64,000 nt of DNA from Acanthornis magna (Eukaryota; Chordata; Aves; Passeriformes; Acanthizidae). Below are positions 1 to 12,700 of the stretch, in pieces. How positions within the stretch are numbered: the stretch's first letter is position 1; every line of letters starts with the position of its first letter. The stretch covers positions 14,578,001 to 14,642,000 of the forward strand of contig JAWUZG010000056.1 of the NCBI GenBank assembly GCA_036785705.1. The letters are read 5' to 3'. Both the position numbers and the translations under genes were made by a program. The notes under the pieces were generated by a model that had not been told where the DNA came from, searched no databases, and saw only the letters and a program-made list of their open reading frames with translations.

Positions 1-1577
1 ATTTTAAAAATCAAGGAGTTCTGATCGTGTTGGCACAGCACTGGAAGAAGTCCTGTCTCCCTAATCAAACCAAGCACTCTTACCTGATTCTTTATGAGAT
101 TTATCCATCACTGATGCAAGCTTCTCATTCAGCTCTGACAGAAACATCAGCAAAGTTTTAAAACACAAGGCTTAAATAGTAAAATCCTTGAGCCTTCACT
201 GCATGATGATGTATGGTGAGACTTGATTGTGTTATTAATGACAATGTGAGTCAGTAACCATTGGAGTTCATGGAGTTGTGCCCTGAGATCTGTTGACAAA
301 ATATGACTTTTTGGTTGGAATCAGCTTTCTCAGTTTTTTCTTGCTGAGTGAAACTGTCCATCCAAGCAACAAATAGGCCAGTGGCTAACAGAAATAGAAT
401 CAAAGGCTGTCCTTGGAGGCTCGGACATCCAAGAAACTGGAAATATCAGCTGAAGCTTTGCCTGTGAGCAGAGCATTGGCAGTGGCTCTCTGATGTGAAT
501 TCTCTGGGAAATCAGTACCCAACACAGTTTATGGTCTTTCCCTCAATGGGTGCATTATTGGAGCCTCACATCTCTGCCCATCTGCTTTTATCAAACTGGA
601 AGGATTCAAACAGTTTTCTCTTTTAAATCTGTCTGAAATTTCCTGACAGATTCAGAATTATCAAGAATGGACAGATAGTGGAGCAGAAATGCCCATCCAA
701 CCATGTAGGCAATGGGAGGCCATGTAAAAGCAACTCCTGTAGGAATCCAGGCTAAGAGTGAAAGTTATACCGTCCCTTTTTTTCTCCTCCAAAAATGAGA
801 TGAAACCATACCTGACCATGGAAGTTAGATCAGGAATGGCAGAACCATTCCTTCTTGGAGACTACGGGATTAAATGCACACTACTAAAGGTTCACTGCTG
901 TCCCCTGAAAACAAGATATTTGTGTTAACTAATATGAGTGTACGGAATAGAGACTCTAATCTTTCCACCCCAAATCACATTAAAGTGAGCCCACAAATGT
1001 CCAGCTTTGTATTTGCTATACAAGAAAACTATTTGTGGACTTATCAACCAGTTCTGGATAAATTTAAACAAAAAAAAAAATTTTAAAAAAGAGAGAAAAA
1101 AATTTAGAAAATAACCACAGAGCAAGTGTTTAGCCACTTAATTAATTTACATGTCTTCTAGCATGGCACAGGGCATTAGCACCCCCCGGCAGGGTGCCAG
1201 GGTGCCTGGCTGGGTGTTGGGCAGGCAGCAAGGCATACTGTGAATTTTCCCCCTGAGCAATATGATTACAGAAACAACTGCAAATAACTCTGTGCTGATC
1301 CCCAGCGATGCATTCAGCAGCCCCTAATCTCCCAAATGTCTGCCTACATGGTGGTATGAAAACTATGGCATTCCTGCAGCCCTCACCTATGGAGACACAT
1401 CTGGGCTTTTCTATTGATTTGTTATTTATGGGTTTCTGCTTGAAAATAGAGTTAAATGAAGACCACTAATACAGCCCTGAGAATTCAAGAAGATACTGAA
1501 ACACTGTCAGTACACACAAACAAAAGACACACTACACATATTTCCACCTGGATTTTTTAAAAAGTGCTTTTTGGGCA
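1..1577. other. Non-coding sequence, no gene seen
   Basis: AT-rich unique sequence. The overlapping 70-codon frames near 874-1137 lie on opposite strands over an A-rich stretch (1069-1110) and have no recognisable domain. I see no RNA gene or mobile element. Confidence 0.6.
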
Positions 1578-1700
1578 TGCACATTTATGAGAAAAGGAAA
1601 CTGAGGAATGAGGTGAAGCAATATGACCATGCCTTATAGCAGGGGCACAAACTGAACTCAAATCTCTTGCCTCAGTCCTCCACACGAGCTCCAGGAGCCT
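1578..1700 (-). repeat. MIR/CORE-SINE-like fossil, antisense
   Basis: Read on the plus strand, this stretch follows the reverse complement of the tetrapod MIR/CORE-SINE core. It has 'GGAAACTGAGG' near 1597, then a 'gaggtgaagcaatatgacc' stretch where the consensus has 'gaggttaagtgacttgccc'. A 'tagcaggggcacaaactg' block and an 'actcaaatctcttgcctca' block follow in the expected order. The order of four separate blocks is what persuades me, because any one of them could be chance. MIR elements are tRNA-derived SINEs that were active before and during early amniote evolution, so a bird copy would be old and inert. Ends are approximate and the copy is heavily diverged. A repeat-library alignment would settle the family. 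Confidence 0.55.
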
Positions 1701-2070
1701 CCATGCCTTGGTTTCACATGTGAAACTCTAAAGGCTTTAATTGAGAGGCTGCATTTCCCCTGGAGTGGAATCAAATGAAACAAGCTAGACACTCAAGTAG
1801 GCTTACTGGTTTAATTTAAAAGCGAGGGGGACTGGTAGCAGGGAGCTCCCGGTCAGGGGTCATTTGTTGTGGAATATACTTCTCACCTTTGTGTTCCTCA
1901 GCGCTGGGCTCTGGCAAACTTAATGACATTTGGCATCTCCACCTGCTCTATCAGTTTATCCCTGAATTAGACAGCTCACACTTAGAGTGGCTTGAGAGCT
2001 TATTTGGGGCTTGAGATTTATTATTTTTAAGGGTTTTTTAAAAGAAATCTTTAGCTTTTAAAGTCAGATT

Positions 2071-2103
2071 AGTAGTAATAGTAGTAGCAGTAGGAGGAAG
2101 AAG
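2071..2103 (+). repeat. Imperfect AGT/AGG trinucleotide tract
   Basis: A short run of AGT, AAT, AGC and AGG triplets ends in GAAGAAG. It is a low-complexity microsatellite-like tract with no sign of coding use. Confidence 0.7.
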
Positions 2104-3325
2104 ATCCCACAAAGTGTAAGGGGGGAAAAACAAATGTAATGGATGAGGTAGTTTGCCTGAAGGAATGACGTTAATTTGGACCACTCGGCTTTACCCTGGC
2201 ATCTGCTTCGTGATTATACAAAAATAGGAATTTCACAGGATCTTGATCCAGGACATGAAGCTGACTTCATTCCTGTTTAAGTCTGAGGATTTCAGATCAA
2301 ACATCTGTTTGAAACTTGAGATGAAATTCACATGATTTAGACACAAAGCCATGAGCCAATTAGATGTCCAGCATGCATGGTCAATACCCTTGGCTCAGAT
2401 CCTCTGAAAAATTAGCACGTAAGTAATTTTATACACAGAAGAAGACCCAGTACATTCAATGGGATTACTTCGGGTTATTTGGCTTTTTCCCAGGGTGGGG
2501 TTCTCAGCTGAAACCAAACCTCAAACCACATCAAGCTCATAGAGTTCTCTTACAGATATTTAGCCCTTCTGAAATCAGAATAATTTTCTCTTCAAGGCTC
2601 TGACATCACCACTCAGCAGCAGGGACACTGCTGATGGACATTTTGGATGCCTTCAGAAGCAAAGATGGGCTGAGAGGTGCCAAATATCCCAAGGAGCACT
2701 GCTCTGTTTGCACCCCACATAATCCCTTAATAAAATCCCCAATAAGGGACACCCAAAGAATGTCGCTGCTGAAGCTGAACTGTTTCCAAAATGATTTTTT
2801 TTCCCCTAAATATTGTCAATATATGTAATATATATAACTTTTTTCATGGCATCGAAGGCTTTTCACAGAGTGATTTCTTCCCCTTTGCCCCTTCTGATAT
2901 CAGGCAAAGCAGTCCCATTTGGTTTCCAGAGGGTGACCTGATCATCTCCATGAGCTGTGGGGATGCTGGGAGAGGAGGACCGCCCTCTTAAATTACAAAT
3001 TCTTGTCAGACTCAGTGGGTGAGAGACCCACGTGCCCCCATCTGGTCACAGAGCACAGCACACTGGCACATTAGCTTCTGAAGCTGCCTTTTCAGTGCTG
3101 ACCTTTATATTAATGCTAATAGGGTTTGGAGAAATAAAATGTAAATTTGTCTCTAAATGGATTAGTCTAGGCTGGGGGTGGGAAAGGAGGGTGCAGGAAG
3201 GGGTATTGCTTGGAGCATTCGCACTAAAATTAAAACATTTATGTTCCAACACTTAATTTTATTAGTGGCACATTGAAGTTGCCTGAATGCGTAATACATC
3301 TCTCAAGTCCACTCTGCTCTCGCTC

Positions 3326-3359
3326 AGACTCTAAGTGTGTGTGCATGCACACAGAGTCT
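3326..3359. repeat. Perfect 16-nt palindrome with outer matching arms
   Basis: TGTGTGCATGCACACA at 3338-3353 is its own reverse complement. The flanks AGACTC (3326-3331) and GAGTCT (3354-3359) are also inverted copies, separated from the left core by a 6-base bulge. It could extrude as a small cruciform. No function is implied. Confidence 0.75.
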
Positions 3360-5654
3360 CCCCAGTTATTCACTGTATTTACCTCATCCACAGCCTTTTC
3401 CTCTCACATTTTGTCATCAAGGGATGTTTGTTGGCTGTCACCTCCCAAATTCACCAGGGGAGGACATAAACAGTGTTCAGCTCTGCCCTGGAACCATAAA
3501 ACTACGATCTGGGCCCAAAACAAATTTTATTTTTTGTGTATCTGGACTACAGTGTGGGTGCCACTTCACATCAGCAGTGTGTTTGCACGCAGGAGTTGGG
3601 TAAAAAGGTTAATTAGTGCTTAACAATGCTCTGTGTAAGAGGAGATCTTCAGAAAGGTGAGCAAGCAGCAGTTTTTGCACCTTTTACACACGGAAATTGA
3701 GCCATAATTGGCAAAGATTGGTTGCAATGTCTGTGAAGGAAGAGTGAAGAGGGCAATATTAACCCAACAAAGCACAGTTTAGCATTTGTTAAACGATTAA
3801 AGCGCCTTCTTGCTCTGCTTGAGCACCAAGAGTTGACTCTCCACAAGCAAAATTGGGAGATTTGGGTGTTTATTTAGATATTGGTGATAAATCCCTCTTC
3901 AGAAGGAAAAGTCTGGGACTCTCTCACATGGTACAATTTGTTTTCTTTCTTTTTACAAAATAATTATCAGTGGGAACTATACCGTTTCATCAAAATCAAA
4001 ACATTTTCATAGGAAAGGATCAGCTGTGGCAAAAGCTTGGTGAGAAGTTATGATCTCATTTCGCCATCATCCAAACATTTCTGCTAATTTCACTTCAGTG
4101 TTTATATTAAAATATGAATTTTCATGTTCTGTGTTTATATATTTTTCTTAAATTGGCACCTAACTGGTTTTTAATTTTTTAATACCGTACGCATTTTTCA
4201 GAACACCTTTCTTTCGGCTTGGAAAGTATAAAAATTCCAGCTCTTTATTCTGACATGGACCCAGGTTTTCCGAAATGTCAGCATTTCTTTGGAATAGAAC
4301 CTCTGGGTCGTAGCCAGGTCTAAGTCCTTCTTATTGTAAATGAGGCCATATTCATTAGACATCCAGCCATGGCACACTTATCTTACACGAACATATATCT
4401 CCAGCATCGTGGCTGGGCCAAGGCAGGGATCAGAATTGGCACACGGGGCTGACATAGATTCATTCCTAATGAAACACTTCTACGGAAAAGTGATTAAGCC
4501 AGCAGCGTGCCAGAGAAATGACTCTAAAATCTATTGTTTTCAGGGAAGATCTGATCTCTGGAGCTGTGTCTAAAGCCACACGTAGTATTCTACATGCTGA
4601 CTGACTCCTATAGAATGACACGAAGCCTTTCTCTTTATACAAAGTCCTGTAGGATTTTTCCGTAACTGGGTAACCCCCAGGTTAAATTAATCAAATGATT
4701 CAGCACCGAAACAGGCAAAAGTCAGGCTGGGAGAGTGGGAGGAGGAAGGAGAACAGCAGAGATTTGGGCTCCTTGTGGCTGCCTGAGCTGAGGCTGGTGG
4801 CTGTGCATTAGATACGGCTCAAAACATGATGCAGATGTGGGGAACCGAGGTACTGTATACACACACAGGGTCCTGTAAGGTGAAAAAAGGGGGGGAAAGA
4901 GCAGATCATTCAGTAGTTGAAAAGTATCTGATTGCCTAATGTAAACTGTGATTAGTGGCTCGGTGCCTGGACAGTGAGTACTTCACGGGCCCCCAAATAC
5001 GGTCCCCAAATCAGCGTGTGTGCTGCCAATCTGTCAGGCAGCCCAGCTGTAACACTTTCTGGCATTGCAATGTCTTCAGCTGGTTTGTGTCAGAGCCGGC
5101 CAGTGCAGGGGGAGGTTTTCCAGAAGTTGGCTCTGGAGTGTCTGTCTGCCTGGATCAAGGGTGTTGCCAGTTTGACATCCCAGCAAGGGGCCACCACATC
5201 TGGCCGCGGAGCCATTAGCAAAAGGGAAAAGTGGGGGGTGCCTGGGAGGGGGCAGCCCTGCAGGATTCGGAGCTGGGAGATACCCCCAGCAACAGGAAAA
5301 GCCACAGGTCTGAAAACTTGCGGAGAAAGTTGAGAGCACTGCATGGAGAAAGGTTTTGAAGTGCTCAGAGCACAGCCTAAAATTCACAAGTGGCATTAAA
5401 CTCCCGAATCAAATTGGGTCTCAAAGCCCTAAGCATGCAGACCTCTCGCTGAGCCTTTTCCTCCCTGTTACAAATTGATATTTTATTAGCTCAAAGCCAG
5501 ATGCTTCCCCTTAAAACAGATTAATCTCCAGTTCATCATATCACCAGAGACTGAGCGAGGCAAGGGGTAGCAGCCGTGCCAAACACGTGTGAAGTGAATA
5601 AGACCCCCAGGTACTGCGGGAGGAGAAGGAAGGGGAGGAAACAAATATTTTTCT

Positions 5655-5747
5655 TTTTTCAGTTGTTTGTCTGTTTTTGTTTGTGTGGTTTTGGGGGGTT
5701 TTGGGGGTTTTTTGGGGGTGTTTTTGTTTTGTTTTTGTTTTTTTGTT
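5655..5747 (+). repeat. G/T-rich low-complexity tract with G-runs
   Basis: About 90 bases are almost only T and G, including runs of 6, 5 and 5 G separated by T4 and T6 (5693-5718), then T-rich GTTTT units. The G-runs resemble ciliate-type telomere spacing but are not vertebrate TTAGGG. A two-tetrad quadruplex is possible; a canonical four-run G3 motif is not complete. Similar but weaker T/G tracts lie at 61776-61815 and, inverted as A/C, near 30628-30670. Confidence 0.8.
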
Positions 5748-8700
5748 AATAAAACAGACTTTACGCGATATCTTCAATTTTCTTCAGTGCAGATGGGGCT
5801 GGCCCAAAACCCACAGAGGTGGCTACTGCTGCACAAGCCCCAGCAATCCCAAAGGATAAAGCTGTTCCCATGCGAGGGGCAAGGCAAGGATGCAATGGGC
5901 CGAAGCACAGAAGAAGAGAGCCTGGAAAAGGATTCTTTAAGAGGATCTTGAATCAAGGGTTAATTGTTTCCAAATGACCACTGTGTGGGAGACTATTATG
6001 GGATGGGACCCATTCAGGATTGGTTTAAAGCTGCTGGTTAGGTACCTTAAAAGAGGGCTAAGCAGCAGCAGCTGTTTTACATTTAAAGTGACTGAAGTGA
6101 GTAGTGAATTACTGTGGGAGACAAATGAGCCCATGACATGATTGGACCTGGGACGGCTCTCCCAAGTGGCCACTTGTTTCATGAGAACTCCCACCCCCAG
6201 GCTCTGCATTTGAGTATCAAAGGCACAAATAGCACCAATTAATTCAGATTAGCCCAAGAGAGAGCAAGCAGCCAGGTTGGCTGCCTCTTTATGGATGCAA
6301 GAATCCTTGCCGCTGTCATCTCTCCTGTCTTTGGGGTGCCCCTCTCCACTCTCAGGTTCTTGCCTTGTTGCTCCAGATTGTTTCTTGAGGAACCCACGGG
6401 GAGCAGCAGCGCTAAGCCACAAGCCAGCAAGGCAAGAGGAGTTGCCTTGGTGTAAACTGTCCCCTACCAATGAGAGTTAGTAATGAGGCAGTGCTGTGGA
6501 CATTCTTTTTCTGTGCAGGAGGTCAGGGCCCTGACAGAGTTCCCTTTAGTGTGTCTTAGATTCAGCTATTGTTGGGGATAAGCATGTGGAAAACTTTAGA
6601 TAAATCAGAATAAGGAGTTTACAGGTGGGATAAACTGTCTGGACTACATTTTAGCAATCAGATTTCAACCTAAAATCCAGTTTATGACATCTTGGCCAGA
6701 CATGTAGGACTAACCACCTACCCTTTCTCCCTTTTTTTTTTTTCTTTTCTGTTATTCTATATCATCCTCAATTTGTAAAATAAAATCTTTATTCTCACTG
6801 CTGACATGCAGCTGTGAAGTGCCCAGAGCCATCTGAACACGCGTTTTGGGATTCAACATTCAGGTTGGCGACTTCCTGGCGATACCAAGGGCTTGCGTCA
6901 GCCTTCCCAGAATCGAGAGGAAGAAACAGTCCTGTGTGCTATTTACCAACCTGCATTAGTCAAAATACTGCATTTTAAAGCCCCTTAAGTTGTTATACAT
7001 CATCATATAAGTCATCACAAAATAGTGAGTATGAATTCCTAAGAATTATGTTGACATGGAAATTGTCAGCAGAAGTGCTGGAAATTTACATCTCCTCGTA
7101 TATCTGCACTCCTATCCTCCATAGAAATTAACATATTATAACACTAATATTTCAAGGTAATGTTTTCTCATGAGGATGCCATATTTTATCAGTTAATATC
7201 ATCTGCATAAAAACTATTCAATTACAGTATCAAGCAACGTGTGATTAATACTAATATCACTAATGTAATGGCAACGTTGTAAGGTGTCATCATAGCTGTT
7301 CAGGCAGCTGGAAATGGCAGGAAGAGAAAAAAAAATCATTCTTTTTAATTAAAAAAAGTTTGATATCCGTGAAAATGAATGGCCAGTGATATCTGGAGTC
7401 TTGTCCCACCCTGCCTTCAGAGAGGAAGTTGGGCCACAGATTTAGTGGGACAAGGTTTGCACTCCCCAGCCTTCACGCTGACGTGTTCAGCCCTGAGCTG
7501 CATCTCTTTTATCTCTACATTAATAAATGCAAGCATGAGAGGACCTCAAGTCTTTTACCTAACCAGCAAAGAAACCACTCTTGAAATTTATATTTTAGTG
7601 TTATTATTTCAGAGGTGCTGTTGAAAAGTCCTTGGATGCTCATTTCCTTCTGGTTTAGCCTACTGACTGAGGGACTTGGGGCAGAAAACTGTATTAGGAC
7701 AAGGATTATCAAGGTGTGAGGAAACCTGAGCTGGAACCTGTCTTTCCTAGGAAACACAATATTTTTTAAACAGCAATAACCCTGCTTTGTCCCTCTGAAT
7801 CCTGAGTCCTGTGAAGGACAGGGTTCTCAAGAGGAAGAATCTTAGAGGAGTTCCAAAAAGGCACAGAAATGAAGAAAAAAGCAGGATATCATCAACTGTT
7901 CACAAAGCTAAAGCTTCCAAAATTGCGAATGCCTGTAACACACCATTGGAGATAGAATTACTCCCTTCCTCCCTTAACCTGCAGATTTGTTGCCAAAGCT
8001 GAGTAGTTCTGTAATGAATAATTTATTTCAAATCATTTCCTTATTCAGGAGTTGTCAGAAGGGGATCATGAATTTTTTTACATGTGTATGTTGTACATAC
8101 CACTGACACTGTCCAAGGGAGTCATAGGAAAGCCGTGGGACTTGTACATCACGTGAGCAAAGTTTTCCAAGCTTTCTCTCACCTTTTCCCCAAGGGTGAA
8201 TTCCAATCTATTCACACAGATATGCCATATCATCATGTGAATCCTTTTGGGTCTGTAGCTCATCCACATGCATATTCACAATTTCAAATTCAAGCTGTCT
8301 TGACAAGATGCTTAGGTCACATGGGCCATATCTGTTCCCAAATTGGAAATGGGAGATTTGGAATCATCTTCCCAAAGCCGCCCCCACATCCAAAATCTTC
8401 TTCCCACAGAAAAATCTCTAGCACACTCCTGAAGTTCACTCTTGCAGCCATGCTCTGGTTCATGTACATCTAGGAGAGGATTCATGGGAAGTGCAGAAAG
8501 TGATTCACCCAAGTGAATTGGTTTGAATGTTAGGATAGTACAAAACCCAGTTTTGGCAGCATTCCCCTAATTTATTTCACCAATTTAGGCAGATTTTACA
8601 AAGGCAGCTAAGCACAAAATGAAAAGGGGACTCTAACAATTCTGAATCGTAAACACATTTTGAGCAGATTGTGCAAAGCAATTCAACCAAAATTAGATTA

Positions 8701-9564
8701 TGAAAAGTACACTAAGTAAAACTGTATTATGGAAATGTTATGAAATTAATTAATCTAAGAAGCAGCATTGCCACCAGCATGTGCTGGCCCTGTAAACTCC
8801 TGAGTGCATTTGTTCCACTCTCAGCCTTCATTCCAGCTGAAGTTAACACGTGTCAGAGACATGACATTTCTAGGTCTGTGACCCCAGTGAATATTGTGAC
8901 CTATTACTGTTTTCCATTTGATCCTTAATTTGAGCCTGGTCAGTGACACTTGCATCCACTAAGAATCGTTCTGGTGACCACAGAGTGACAGCTAGTTACA
9001 GCCAGTACAGCATTTCTTTAATGGGTTTAGTTAGCAGTGTGGGTTGTTACTCAGCTAAACCAATAAATAATGTATTTTCAATTAATAGACAAATCTTAGA
9101 AGGATTTGTACAATATGTAGGACTAAATGAAGAAACACATTATAATTATATGGTAATTTGTTAAAATGATCATTAATACTTCTGATGTTAATTATCTAAT
9201 GGTAGAAAATTACTGAGGGTAAAAGTAATTTGCCCTTTGTAATTGCTTATTAGGTTGTAGGATAATAATTTTGTTTTCTTTGCATAGCACTATTTATTGC
9301 CTTTTTCTTCTGGCAGTAGCTGAAGTATGTGAGGTCAGAAGTTATTGTACACTTTTCTGAAGAAACAAGACCACATTTTTGGTTGAAGCTCAACAGAGGA
9401 CATCAACCATGATTGCTACATACAGCCCTCACTTTTTAAAAAAAATTGGAAAGAACACAACACAAAGTGAAAATTACACTTTTGGTTACAGACTATCTGC
9501 ACACAATTATTTAAAACAACCATTTAGGAGTGGTTAGTGCAGATAGCAAGGAACCACACGTAGT

Positions 9565-9755
9565 GCACTTCTAGTCCTGGTTCTGCCGGAGATTTGCTGT
9601 ACGACTTTGGGTGAGATGCACGACATAATCTGCAGTTCATCACAGCTGTGTACGTGCGTTCCGAAGAAAGAGTTTTTGTGCCAAAAATTATTATGGATTT
9701 CACCTCTGTTCATTTTTCCCACCTTAAGGGTGAGTAAATTATTCCTCAAATGCAA
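9565..9755 (+). repeat. MIR/CORE-SINE-like fossil, sense
   Basis: Positions 9571-9620 resemble the sense MIR core: 'ctagtcctggttctgcc', then 'gatttgctgtacgactttgg', matching the consensus order 'tcctggctctgcc ... cttgctgtgtgaccttggg'. Further on, near 9705-9745, 'ctctgttcatttttcccacc' followed by a 'taagggtgagtaaattatt' stretch recalls the consensus tail 'cctcagtttccccatctgtaaaatgggga'. About 80 bases between the two parts do not align by eye and may be an insertion or diverged sequence. The first part is the stronger evidence. It is a relic with no coding capacity. Confidence 0.5.
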
Positions 9756-12700
9756 GGACTCTAATTCACCTCTTCCCTCATGTTAATCAAGAGTAGATTC
9801 TAAAGGCATTTTTTTTCTGAGAAACATATTCCCAGAATATGTGTTAAACTCTGAATAACTTGTTGGGAGCACAGAAAGAAAAAGTCATAATCCTTTGGTT
9901 TAATGTTCTTGAAACAAATAATTTCTTTTTTTTTTTTTTTGTTTCAGAAGGATATTTTTAGGACTAAGTAAAACTTACATTTTAAAAGTTTAAAATAAAA
10001 ATAACCTTCAAGTAAATGAAACATTTCATGTAATGCATGGGGTTTTTTCCAGATTTAATTTCAGTCAGAAAACTGAAATTTCTCTTCAATTTATTTTCTT
10101 TCTACTTTTCAAAGAGCAAACAGAAAAAGAAAAATAGAAAAAAATAAGGAAAAAAATCAGTTAGCTTGGTCTTTAGCATACATTGAGCATTCCTTAAAAA
10201 GCATTGACATTTGAAAATGCATCCCCAGATGGCTTCTCACAAACCACACAGAATCAGAGGTGAAGAGGGCAGGGCAGAACCCAAAGTAGGGCGGAATCTG
10301 AAGCAGTGAGACTTGGGGATAAAGGAAGCAAATGGGGGAGGAATTAGGGGCAATGGGACTACTGGGGAAGAGGGGGCCCCAGAGTAAACTTCCCCTCACA
10401 TAACTTACGTGTGCCTGTAAACCACACTGCTGACGAATCACAGTTTTTGTAGATAATCCGTGGGTGAAACATAGGAAAATATGGTGTTCATCAAATTCCG
10501 ACCAGAAACAATCCCACTGAAGTCCATGGGATTGCACAGGCACGAGCCAGATGTGGAGGAAGGAAGAGACAGAATCAGGCCCACTGCACATGCACACAGG
10601 CTGCCAAGCGTGCAGTGTTTTGATATCAGTTTGGGAAAGGATCCTCCATTTAAACCTGGAGTTCAAGCTGACTTAATAATGAGACCTGTAAATATGGAAG
10701 TTGTCATCAGCAAAGCTCAGTTAGCATGTTCCCAGGTGAAAACTGATGTCTTGTGAGGGTTAGGGACGAATCTCTATCCAGCAAAGCGTCACATGTTTGC
10801 CATCATGACAGCAGATTTTCTTGCAGAATGATGCCCAAATGCAAGTGATTACATGGGGTGTAGTGAGAAGCAATAGGGCCATTCACACATAATCACAGAG
10901 TGGATGTAGCAGAGATGGGTGTCAGCCAGCCTGCAGATCCAAGCACATTTGGATGGGAGAGAAGTTCAGATCTTGATCCAAACTTTGTTGTTCAGACCTG
11001 CCTCTCACTGTCAGGAGGTGGCTTCTGGCCAACTCCATCTTCCATGAGTGATCTCACTTCACCAAACAACAGGTGGGATGTCCATTTAACTTAACTGGCG
11101 GGGAAAAAAAATCCTCATCCTTCAGTGGATGCTATTTTTGGTGGTCTTTAATAGGCGCGCAAGGGGAATAGGAAGATAATTAGCCCTTTTACGCCACTTC
11201 TCCCCATACACCTCAATTTTCAAGCTTGCTCCCTTTCTCCGTGGCGATTCCCCCACTCAGTGTTCAGGGGGATGTTGACAGTCTCCTTTTTGGATGCTCA
11301 GCCTTCTGGAAGGCTTTGCTCTCTGCAGGCGGAGCTGTCTGGCACACAGCCATCGACAGCGAGCTGGAGTTTGCTCTGAAGTCCCAGTGCAATCATGCAC
11401 TGTCTGCTGCCTGCTGCTCCACGGTGCTGCAGGAGCTTAAAAAAGACTCCTCCGGTCCTGTCAAAAAGACAATCGAATTATTAAAGCAGCAGCTCTTCAG
11501 GTGTTCAGAAGGACTGTGGGAACCAGGGGCAGAAACGGAGGGCAAAGAAAGATCTGCCCCTCGTGCTAAAATGCAGTGGAGTAGGAGGGATGTGGATGCT
11601 GCAGGAGCAACGAGGCCAAATATTGCTGTCTGAGTAGTGTCACTAAAATATTTGAGTGGATTCAGATCCCTTATATTCCTTGCTCTGGCGGCTTTGGACT
11701 GTCCAAGTTTTAAAAATATCCACTCCTAGCCTGTGTTTAGCCTCTCTCTTTCCCACAGACCCAGGAAAATGTGGCAATCCTTGGAGAGACCCACATTTTA
11801 AATTAAAACATCGTGCAAGAATCCGTTTTCCTGGTTCTACCCCATGAGATGGAAGCAATGGCAGCATCCGTAAACAACGACTTGAAAATCATCTGACACC
11901 TCTGGATCCCCAAGGCTCTTTGGTGAGGTACAGAGCCTCATGTGAGAGCAAAGTTAATGTGTGACTTGTTAATGGCAGAGCGAGGAGAAGGGCAAAGGTC
12001 CCTTGGCCATGTGCCTGTCCCACCTCTCCCCCCTGTTTGTCTATAACTCAAAACTTAATAATATTTGCTTGTTATAAAGCATTAACATCTTAACCTTAGC
12101 AGCCTCATTCCCTACTCACTTCTGAATGCTCTGTACTATATTATATTCCTACACTAATTCTGTATTTTTTGAAATACCATCAACTTCAAGTGGTTGTCTT
12201 TTTAACTAATCAGTTTCTGAACTCTAAGACTTTCTATGTGGATGACAGCCAACTTTCATCTTTCCAGAAATCAGACCCTAAACGAAGAACCAAAACCACA
12301 AACCAGCCCTGAAATCTTTGGCTTACTCCATGCCTAGGCATGTTGTTGCCTAGAAAAGGCTTAGTCACAGCAATTTCTAGACTGCTAAACTTCCCACTGT
12401 CTAGTTTCTTGGCTAAGGCACCAGAATTCTCGTGTTAACAACTTGTGGAGCACTTCTCTGTCTATACGGGAGCATCCTCTTCAAGGTGGTGACATAACCA
12501 TACAGTCAGAGACATATTTTTGGGGAAGGGCTGGGGAGGGAGGGCTCTTTTCATTGCCTGCTCTTCACAAATGCTTTCCTTCAAACCCTCGCAGCTTCCA
12601 CAGCCCCCCTGCACTGCCCTGCCTGACTCTGAGCATCCTATTAACCCAGCAGCTTGGCTTAAAAAACAGCAAGTCAGCATTTTGCTCGCAAGATGTATTA

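Larger units (their letters stand above)
1701..9564. other. Non-coding sequence, no gene seen
   Basis: Unique sequence apart from the small repeats listed at 2.07, 3.33 and 5.66 kb. Open frames reach only 129 codons (8084-8473) and have no recognisable domain. 4950-5350 is locally GC-richer, with overlapping frames on both strands; none continues or carries a domain. AT-rich sequence at 7000-7380 and 8560-8750 contains several ATTAATTA-type cores. Confidence 0.6.

Noticed and set aside
2145..2165. let-7-like TGAGGTAGTTTGCCTG
   Set aside because: Only the first nine to ten bases fit and no hairpin partner is visible.
4955..5396. Overlapping frames of 84-119 codons on both strands in a GC-richer patch
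   Set aside because: Frames on both strands reflect fewer stop codons in GC-richer DNA; no domain is seen.
10157..10666. Longest open frame, 169 codons, minus strand
   Set aside because: No recognisable domain; it overlaps a candidate old repeat, and a frame of this length is not surprising across six frames of 64 kb.
11226..11633. 135-codon frame with fairly gene-like composition
   Set aside because: No known family, no convincing splice sites at its ends and no partner exons. Conservation of the reading frame would be needed.
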